Shown here: piece after piece, positions 57,202 through 64,000 of the stretch
How positions within the stretch are numbered: position 1 is the stretch's first letter
Layout of the letters: each line of letters opens with the position of its first letter
Assembly (NCBI GenBank): GCA_036345935.2
Contig: JADWOT020000004.1
Coordinates: 7,784,168 to 7,848,167 of the forward strand
Origin: Taenia hydatigena
Taxonomy: Eukaryota; Platyhelminthes; Cestoda; Cyclophyllidea; Taeniidae
Length of the DNA: 64,000 nt
Reading direction: 5' to 3'
The notes under the pieces: model-generated
What the model was told of the DNA's origin: nothing
The model's database searches: none
What the model saw: the letters and a program-made list of their open reading frames with translations, nothing else
Position numbers and translations under genes: made by a program

Positions 57202-57521
57202 ATGTCAAACTATGCGCGATATGTTGGTAAACACGAAGTGATTGAACAGGTATGTACAGATGTGGTGCTTTAATTTCTTTATCGCAGGTTGTTAGAGGCT
57301 GCAACGGGATGGAGCAGCTACTGGTCTACTGGTTTTGGCTCCTACAAGTTTGGCGTAATTGGGCAGGTATTGACGAGGTAGGACGTGGTGGAGAAGCGAG
57401 TGCATATGTTGCAGGAGGTGAGCAGGCATGGAGAATGGAACAGATTGAATATGTGACGCGCAGGAGAACGAAGAACCAACCAGGTGGTAAGATGTTTTTT
57501 ATCAGACAAAATATTGAGTAG
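57202..57521 (+). CDS. Small two-exon protein of unknown function (block C'', copy 2)
   Basis: join(57202..57249,57288..57521), 93 aa, the same 38-nt intron with donor GTATGT. It begins MSNYARYVGKHEVIEQ. A small deletion near the end shifts the last codons from FLYETKY to FFIRQNIE. If the GTAAGA donor before this point is used, the shift is in an intron and harmless. Confidence 0.45.
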
Positions 57522-58230
57522 ATCCAGTAAAATTGTCCCCTGCATACTATATGCAGCTTATCCCATATTTAAGCGCATGTTTTTGGGATTGGGTTGTTTG
57601 GTTATTTTGCACGGGTCTGTGGGGAGCATAGTGCCGAGGTGGTGCGTGGGTGCGGAAGTAGATTTCGGTGCCATCGGTTGACGTAGGTCACTGGTAGATT
57701 GCACCTTGCACGGTATCGAGCGGACCTGGGAAGTCTGTCATGACGAATGGTTGTTTATGTCTGTCTGTTTCAAAGGAAAAGTGGGTCGCCACCTCCACTG
57801 TCCAGGTGTATTGGTGGTTGCATGTGGATGGAATTGTGGTATGCAAGCCGTATGAGGAGGTGGAGGGGGGGGGGATGAGGGGGTGTGTTGGGTTTATCAG
57901 TTTGCACTGTGATGTGATTGCATGGAGGTGATGCAGTGGGTGTTTGTTGTTTACCGTTTGGGAGTTGATGACGAGGGGTATATGGTGGGTGTGAGGCAGG
58001 ACGTTAGGGTTGCCGCATGCATGAGATGCAGGTGGTGACTGGATGTGCCAGTGGATTCTTTACGAGTAGTAGTTTTTATAATGTTGACTGTCTGGTGGAG
58101 TGTGGGCTTGGGACTGTCCTGTAGCGGAAGTGTGAGTATTTTGCAGACAGTCAGCGTTGGAGTCGAAGTTGTCTGGGGTGGTGCGTGGCTGCTGTTGATG
58201 TGATTGCGTTTGTGATGCGATGGGTGATCG

Positions 58231-58734
58231 GTGTGTGGGGTGGCGATTTGCACTGAGGTAAGTTGCAAGCGCATGTACTCCTGCCCACTGGCCATAGGGA
58301 GTGAGACGAAGCCCGTCTGCATTGACTACGCTGGTGGTGCTCATCTTCCTATGGCCCTTGAGTGCAGGTGCTCTACCACTGTGATGGAACGCGTAGACGA
58401 GATGTCACGCAATAGCACATTGACTTGTTTGGACAGCGTCGCTTGGTGTAATATTCGACCTTCCATGTTTTGCAATGCCCTTTTTAATTGGGCTGCTGTT
58501 GGCTTTTTTGGTATGCTCATTGATTTGATGAGATTGTGGGGATGGCGGATGATGATGGGCTTATTTTTAACGACATCACAGACTCATCAGGCTGCCAACA
58601 ACACTTATCTTTGGCGTCGGTGGCAATGGCAAGGGGAAATATGGATGCCGTCGCCGACGGCTGTGGGGTCGCAGTTATTCGGTAGACTAAAGTTACCGAA
58701 AGTTACCTTCCCCAGTGTGGAGGAGGCCCCATGA
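58231..58734 (+). CDS. Cys-rich open frame with hydrophobic segment (block C'', copy 2)
   Basis: Second recent copy of the 13860-14363 frame, also 167 codons, with substitutions such as His to Tyr and Asn to Ser near the N-terminal Cys pairs and changes in the C-terminal part. The frame and stop are maintained. Confidence 0.35.
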   Translation: MCGVAICTEVSCKRMYSCPLAIGSETKPVCIDYAGGAHLPMALECRCSTTVMERVDEMSRNSTLTCLDSVAWCNIRPSMFCNALFNWAAVGFFGMLIDLMRLWGWRMMMGLFLTTSQTHQAANNTYLWRRWQWQGEIWMPSPTAVGSQLFGRLKLPKVTFPSVEEAP

Positions 58735-59307
58735 ACGATGAGTGTGGTCTGAGTGGCACGTGAGAGCGAAACAAGGTGGAACCTGTAATTTGGTAAGCAT
58801 GTCAGATAAGTCGATCAGACGCTATCATCTTCTTACAATGATTGGTTTTGCTCGTTTGTTAAACCTAAGATGGTTGGATGTTGTCGCTTTTGCCGCTATG
58901 ACATGAGGTGGTGGCGATATGAAGTAGGTGTGGAGCAATTGGGAGTGTAGTTATGATGCTTTGATGTGTACGCATTATGATCTGTACGACCCATTGTCAT
59001 ATTCGACACAAGCTGTCGACGCGTATGCAGGGGGCATTTTCAATGACGTCTGCATGTGGGCGTTGCAGTGAGTGGACGACCACCTATTGCCCGAGTGTGA
59101 TTAATTTATACGAGAAACGGCGATCTGCCACTTGATGGTAGCGAGTGTATTTCCGCTGTCTGAGACAAGTAGTTTCGCTTGCCTTTGCATGCTTGCAATG
59201 TGACAGTGGATTTTAGACTGATAGCCATATCAGAGCTTAATTACTGCAACTATAGTTGTTGTGATGCCATACCGTTGACAGGAGTTTGACTAATCGCTTT
59301 TAGGCCA

Positions 59308-59508
59308 ATGTTTCCTCTACTGGTGATGGACACGCGTGATGGTTGGCGAATTTCCTCCCTATCCCATACGGGATTGGCTTACAGCATGGGAGATGAGGAG
59401 ACTGACGACGCAGTAGCCTTACCGGGGAGAGCACGGCGGATGGCGCTGGACAAGGCAAAGTGGACCGTGTTATGCGTTGGTGGATTGTTGAATGACGGAT
59501 TTTGGTGA
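59308..59508 (+). CDS. Conserved 66-codon frame behind a strong splice acceptor (block C'', copy 2)
   Basis: Same exon as 14938-15138 with two amino-acid differences (Phe to Ser, Arg to Gly). Acceptor, branch-like CTAAT and stop are conserved. Confidence 0.4.
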   Translation: MFPLLVMDTRDGWRISSLSHTGLAYSMGDEETDDAVALPGRARRMALDKAKWTVLCVGGLLNDGFW

Positions 59509-60946
59509 TGAGTTCACTTAACTGCGTCATTGTTGCACCTTTTGAGAGTGGTATGTTGTATGATGTCCTCTTTCGCCTTCAGGGAGGAGGGAAATGCTGA
59601 GAAGACTGCAGTACGTATGCATGAATTGGTAATAGAGATGTTCTGTTGTGGATTGAAGGTTCGCTAGCTGTATCCCACTTGCATGACTATGTGAAAGGTG
59701 CGGTATACTCTGCTTCAGAGGGTGTAGGACTGCTCTTGCTTTGTTGGGTTACAGTTAACTGTTGACTGCACAGGTGATGGGTGCATTTCGAAGTGGCTGC
59801 TGTCACTTAGCCTTGAAAATGGCTTTAGAAGGCGCTGAATGTGTAAAAAGTGAGTTGTTGCGTAGGTGGATGTGAGGCGAAAGGGGTGTTTGTGAAAAGA
59901 AGAGGACAAGACGACCCCAACCACTTTGTGCAGGGACATGTATGCCAAGTAGGCGGGAATGGGGGAAGGCTGCATACTGCCTGATTAATGTCGTAACACC
60001 ATCCCCTCCGCAGGGCGGCTCGAAATGGGGTTATTTTGTCATTTCAGCACACGGTTCCTTTAAACCAACGTGGTAGCTAGTACCACTATTGGAGTTGAAT
60101 GATGTGCTGACAGAGCTAACTAGATGGAATAGAGATTTTGGTGGGAGATCTGCTTGTTGAACGCCTTTCGATAAAATCTGTTGGTCTGTCTGCAGTACTT
60201 TGTATCTTTTGCCTTTGCCCAAATCTATGTTGGTCTGCTGGCCTTTCATCTGCCTTGCTGGCATGGCATTGATACTTCCCTGCGCTTGTCAACATCGGTC
60301 TTTAAACCGAGTGGAGCTGTTCGTTGTACGTTGCGATACAATTATGTGATAGAAATATCAAACCGAAAATAGCCTGAAACGCATTTTTATAAGGTCAGAC
60401 TTGTCAGGATGAAAGTGAAGTGAAGGCACCACCTTGGTAGTAGCAAGGCTAACGGATCGTTTTGTTTAAAAAATTAGCCTCATCATTTGCGTGTGGTTGA
60501 GTTTTGGGCAAATTTCTTCTAAAATAAGCACGTGACGTTGCATTGTTGTGTGATCTGGGGCATGTAACTGCGGTCTACGGGGCTTAGAGAAAACCAACTG
60601 GTTCAAGCGATTCAAGAGTGCGTTGATGTTGCTTCGCAGTGCTTCAGAGTGGAGAGCTTTTGCCTCGCAATGCGAGGACGGCAAAGACCTTGAGAACATC
60701 ATAATTCCACGCCGATGGGTTGCGATGGCAACGGAAATGTAGTTAGTAAAAGGGAGATAAGTCCCAAGAATAGGGATGCTAGAACATGACAATAAATTCT
60801 TTGTTGTGGAATAAAACTGGAAAGCGGTTGGGCAATTTTAATGTGGGCAACAAATGTGAGGTGCTGTAGAGTAATGAGAATGCCGTAGATACAAAGTGGA
60901 GGACTAAGGATAGTAGAACCATGTCCAGAGATCGCATTTTCCTACA

Positions 60947-61260
60947 TTAGCCCGAGATGTGTGGTCCTTGTGGATTGGTAGAGCTTGCGCAATGGCAAAC
61001 GCTATTGTGGCAGACAACTTGGCGGTTGCCACCAGCGAAGCAGTCATTAGCTTGACACTGCGTCAAGCCACAAAAGTCCTCGTGCTTTCCATTTGCGCAT
61101 CCACTGCAGTAGCCGCAGTCTCCACTGCAACAACCCTGCCTACCACGAGTCTCACTGCTGCACACCTTCTGCATATCATTGTGCGGAGGGGTAGAGTTGT
61201 GCAAACCATGGCAAAATGAATCGCAAAAGTTGTAGTTGCAAATGCCGCCTCGACAGCTTT
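60947..61260 (-). pseudogene. Cys-rich frame, copy 2, tail lost to a stop
   Basis: Counterpart of 16564-16950. A TAA after GPHISG removes the hydrophobic tail; one Cys has become Arg (AGGNR) and a Trp has become Cys. Most differences between the copies change the amino acid, so this copy is probably not under constraint. If expressed, it would be a soluble form. Confidence 0.35.
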
Positions 61261-61749
61261 AGCCAGTACTTGCACCGGAGTAGCGCATGGGTAAGCGACA
61301 CCGCGGAAATGTGATCTGTTTCGATTAACCACATCTACCAACCAAGGGACAGTTGAAGACAATGACAAAAGTGCTCAGCGAACTCATTGTTGATAAGCAA
61401 TGCTTTTTTGGTTTTGGCGCGCTCGTTTTTTAGGCCCTCATAGAGATTGGTGTAAGCTCTTATGCAGAAGACTCATTGGTTGACTTGGTTACGCCTCATT
61501 GACCTCGACTTATCTGTGTTAACTACGAAACCCTCATGTTTAATTGTGTTGCCAACATGACATGTGGCTTTGGAAGGTGTTACTTTCTCGTGTACCGCAT
61601 TATTCGTGGTCTAATATATGCATTGGATCCGCTAGCATGCAACATGCGCCGTGAGAGTCGCTTGGTTGCCTTTTTTTGCAACTCACTAATGTCCCTTTCT
61701 TCTGAATCAACGATTCTAGCCATCATTTGACTCACCTGAGGAAAGCACA

Positions 61750-63005
61750 CAGGCTAAAATTGTCTTTTGCTTGCACGGCTTTAATGAATGGCATTTTACC
61801 AAAGTCGTCTATGGGCAAAAGAAGCTGATATAACTAAGGTGGTTATTCCATTTGGAATACCATAATGCTATGTCCGATGGGGAACGCATTCGGATAAATA
61901 ATGGACAGTCTTTGTCAGAGTGGAAATACTTCGACTAGTAGTTGCCTTGCGCACAGAAGCATGAGACAGTCGTGTAGTTCGTCGCTGTGGCTACTTCTCA
62001 TTACGTTGTTACTTTTGTCACTATCATCTCTGTTTGTTAGCATGTCACGAAGGCACTGAACTGTCTGCACTGTTTTAAATATCCGCATTAGGCGAAAGGC
62101 GGTGGATTTGTTCTAATTTCGTGCTAGACGGGAACACTGGGACCTCTTCCACAGGACTACGTCACACAGAAGGAGGCGATGGGGTAGTAAAAGAAGAGGA
62201 GTCTGGACAGTGAAATCGAATATGTGTTTAGAAGTGACTGGGGATGTTCACTCGGTGCTACCATGAAGTCGCGAGATGTCGAATCGGCCTCTTCAGCTTT
62301 CTTCAATCGGTGAAAATTTGTCTGCACGGAGTATCCGAATCGGCCCATAACTTCGATGGCCAAGTCTTACTGAGGCGTGCAAATGCTCAAGGACGAGTCG
62401 CACTCCTATCGCACTATTAAGGACCTTTACAAAGGAAACACAGTCTGAAGTCTGAGATCTAAGCCTAGGACATGCCTAACTCTGCATATAGGACTACGAT
62501 TGACACATCTGCTGGTGTTTCATTGTTCAATATGCTTGCAGGTGGCAAAATAAGAGCGCCTTATGATGTCTTTCTACCAACTATGGAGGTAGCGACCGAT
62601 AATGATCCTGAGTGTGTGCTGCGTCTGAAAGAAGGCATAAGAAAACCTTTCCACATCGCACAGAGGCACCTACGGATATCTTATACTGGACAACAGAAAT
62701 AATAACACAGGCAAAGTGTGAGAGCTTGCATACATATGCAGGTCACTTGCCCCACCTAGAACTCACGGCAACTTCTGTCAACCTTGGAGCAACGTTGCGT
62801 TCCGCGTAGTGTTGGTATTCTCATCGACACACTGCCTCATCTGCAGTGGAGAACTCCATGCCTAGTAATGACCGTCCACCTTGATATGATACGACCCTAT
62901 AAAGGTGCTCTGCCGGTCGGACACAAGTATGAGGAGTGCGCACAAATCGGAGAAAGAAAATCAGCCGACGGGGTAATTACATGCAATCTGTAAGGATGGC
63001 ATCGG
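61750..63005 (+). mobile_element. Decayed Ty3/gypsy fragment, copy 2
   Basis: Same relic within the second D-C-E unit (62472-62702 is the best-preserved open part). All major disruptions are shared with copy 1, so the element was dead before the segmental duplication. It gives a clean internal marker for aligning the two units. Confidence 0.7.
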
Positions 63006-63603
63006 GGTCAGTGCTCGAAGGGAGGAGGAGGAGGAGGAGGAGGAGGCTAGGAGAAAATGCCTTTCTTGAAACGTATCTATTTGGCGAGAAGTGGGAAAAT
63101 AACTCGCGCCGTGGGTTCGAAAACGTCGGTACCCCGACGTTAGGAGATGCCACCCTCCTAGTCCTCATTAGGATTGTGCTGTTTCCCTTTCACCTAAGAC
63201 ATTAAGCGGATCGTAAGACATTTTATTTTTCTCGTATCAGGGTTGGTCATAAGGGCGAGGAGGTGGATGACAATGTTACGGGAGTTTGTGAAGATGCTAT
63301 TAATGTAGCACAGACTAGAACAAAATATTGAAAATCGTAATCTGTTATCTGAGTCAACACTGCAAATTTTGCGCTTTTACATACACAACAATCGGGAGCG
63401 TAGAAGAAATCGCACGAAATATAACATATTAGGTTGAATCTGCGACTATTCTGCACAACATACCCTTTTATTCGGCAATAAATTCCAGAATTAAGAGTGA
63501 TTAATTCACCATTGATTTGCAACTAGCTTTTAACAATGTGTATGTAGTGTTGTTGAGTTGATATTGTTTTGAAGGCTTCAAATCAGTCACTTCGCCTGCA
63601 CGC

Positions 63604-63610
63604 TATTTAA
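63604..63610 (+). promoter_or_regulatory. TATA-like box before the last gene
   Basis: TATTTAA in a GC-rich surrounding (GCTATTTAAGCGGGAGCGCG), about 205 bp before an ATG. A GAA array follows at 63672-63723 and a possible 47-nt intron (AAG/GTTAGG ... TTTATACAG) ends 1 bp before the ATG. It reads as a core promoter of a gene or mobile element. Confidence 0.35.
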
Positions 63611-63671
63611 GCGGGAGCGCGGGGTCGTCTCGAGGTGTTTGGTGCTGTTTTCATCCGAGTTTCATAAGCTG

Positions 63672-63723
63672 AGGAAGAAGAAGAAGAAGAAGAAGAAGAA
63701 GAAGAAGAAGAAGAAGAAGAAAA
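63672..63723. repeat. GAA microsatellite
   Basis: About 16 GAA/AAG units between the TATA-like box and the ATG at 63813, in the presumed 5' leader. Confidence 0.97.
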
Positions 63724-63812
63724 GAAGTGTACTTTTATCTCGTCAGTTTTTCAGCTAGCTTAAGGTTAGGCAAGATAACCGAGTTTTGTGATGTTTTTGT
63801 TATTTATACAGT

Positions 63813-63995
63813 ATGATCGTTTCTTTGGACTCAGAAGAAGAGGTGACTTACCAAGAAGTCGTTGATTTGGTCGAATTACTTGCTGGGGATGTAGACGTCA
63901 AACCACAACTGGCAGCTGTTACGGAGGAACAGAAGAAGAGGAAGCGAATTTGTAAAAAAAATTGGGTAAATCGATCAGGGTCTAAAATGTCCTAA
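63813..63995 (+). CDS. 60-aa acidic/basic protein, possibly the start of a transposase or host gene
   Basis: MIVSLDSEEEVTYQEVVD, LVELLAGDVDVKPQL, EEQKKRKRICKKNWVNRSG, then a stop. An acidic N-terminus followed by a Lys/Arg cluster and a KNWVNR motif. The basic cluster with W-V is loosely like the N-terminus of PIF/Harbinger-type nucleases, but the frame ends too soon for that family and the window closes 5 bases later. A donor-like site within it could join an exon beyond the edge. Treat as an orphan ORF with a plausible promoter and a good 3' splice-like site just before the ATG. Confidence 0.35.
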   Translation: MIVSLDSEEEVTYQEVVDLVELLAGDVDVKPQLAAVTEEQKKRKRICKKNWVNRSGSKMS

Positions 63996-64000
63996 TTTGC

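Larger units (their letters stand above)
51846..63172 (+). repeat. Segmental duplication unit D-C-E, copy 2
   Basis: Direct repeat of 7533-18850, displaced by about 44.3 kb. The flanks differ completely from those of copy 1 on both sides, so the copied segment moved as one block. In coding frames the differences between the two copies are mostly amino-acid changing, as expected for recent duplicates evolving with little constraint. Confidence 0.95.

Noticed and set aside
63020..63047. GAG run as a polypurine tract next to an LTR
   Set aside because: It follows the Ty3/gypsy relic at a plausible distance, but no LTR start or matching second LTR is visible.

Overview
The window is eukaryotic, almost certainly metazoan, and it is a mosaic of segmental duplications rather than an ordinary gene neighbourhood. 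The best-supported coding segments are split by very short GT-AG introns (38, 40, 49, 51, 83 and 97 nt). Together with roughly 45% GC and abundant simple repeats, this suggests a compact-intron invertebrate, with a flatworm as the leading but unproven guess. No rRNA, tRNA, CRISPR or bacterial operon was seen. Layout: unit A (1-7533, + orientation) occurs again inverted (A', 26855-33272) and again direct but cut at its left end (A'', 35335-40885). A composite unit D-C-E (7533-18850) is repeated directly at 51846-63172, 44.3 kb away. Block C alone also occurs twice inverted (C'1, about 40466-43905, fused to A''; C'2, 46497-50035). Block F (18860-26340) is an old, strongly diverged relative of D. 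Single-copy islands lie at 33273-35334, 43906-46496, 50036-51845 and 63173-64000. Coding content: the best gene is a three-copy, two-exon gene in unit A (about 262 aa, Glu/Arg-rich, function unknown), each copy facing a decayed paralogue tail to tail. Unit A also carries a two-exon gene for a roughly 94-aa protein with a signal-peptide-like start; two copies are intact and one has lost its splice acceptor. Block C carries a 92-aa two-exon gene with a 38-nt intron. The single-copy island at 43.9-46.5 kb holds three consecutive exons joined in the same phase (44054-44604) and another good exon on the minus strand (46008-46164). Block E holds a cysteine-rich reading frame with a hydrophobic tail. 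Relics: a decayed Ty3/gypsy integrase region in E (both copies), a decayed histone H4 gene in F, possible HEAT-repeat (symplekin-like) exons in F, and several multi-exon pseudogene fragments shared by D and F. The genes do not form an evident pathway. The window looks like a place where gene fragments accumulate and are amplified, for example a heterochromatic, subtelomeric or sex-limited region. All boundaries of duplicated blocks were placed by eye and may be off by tens of bases.
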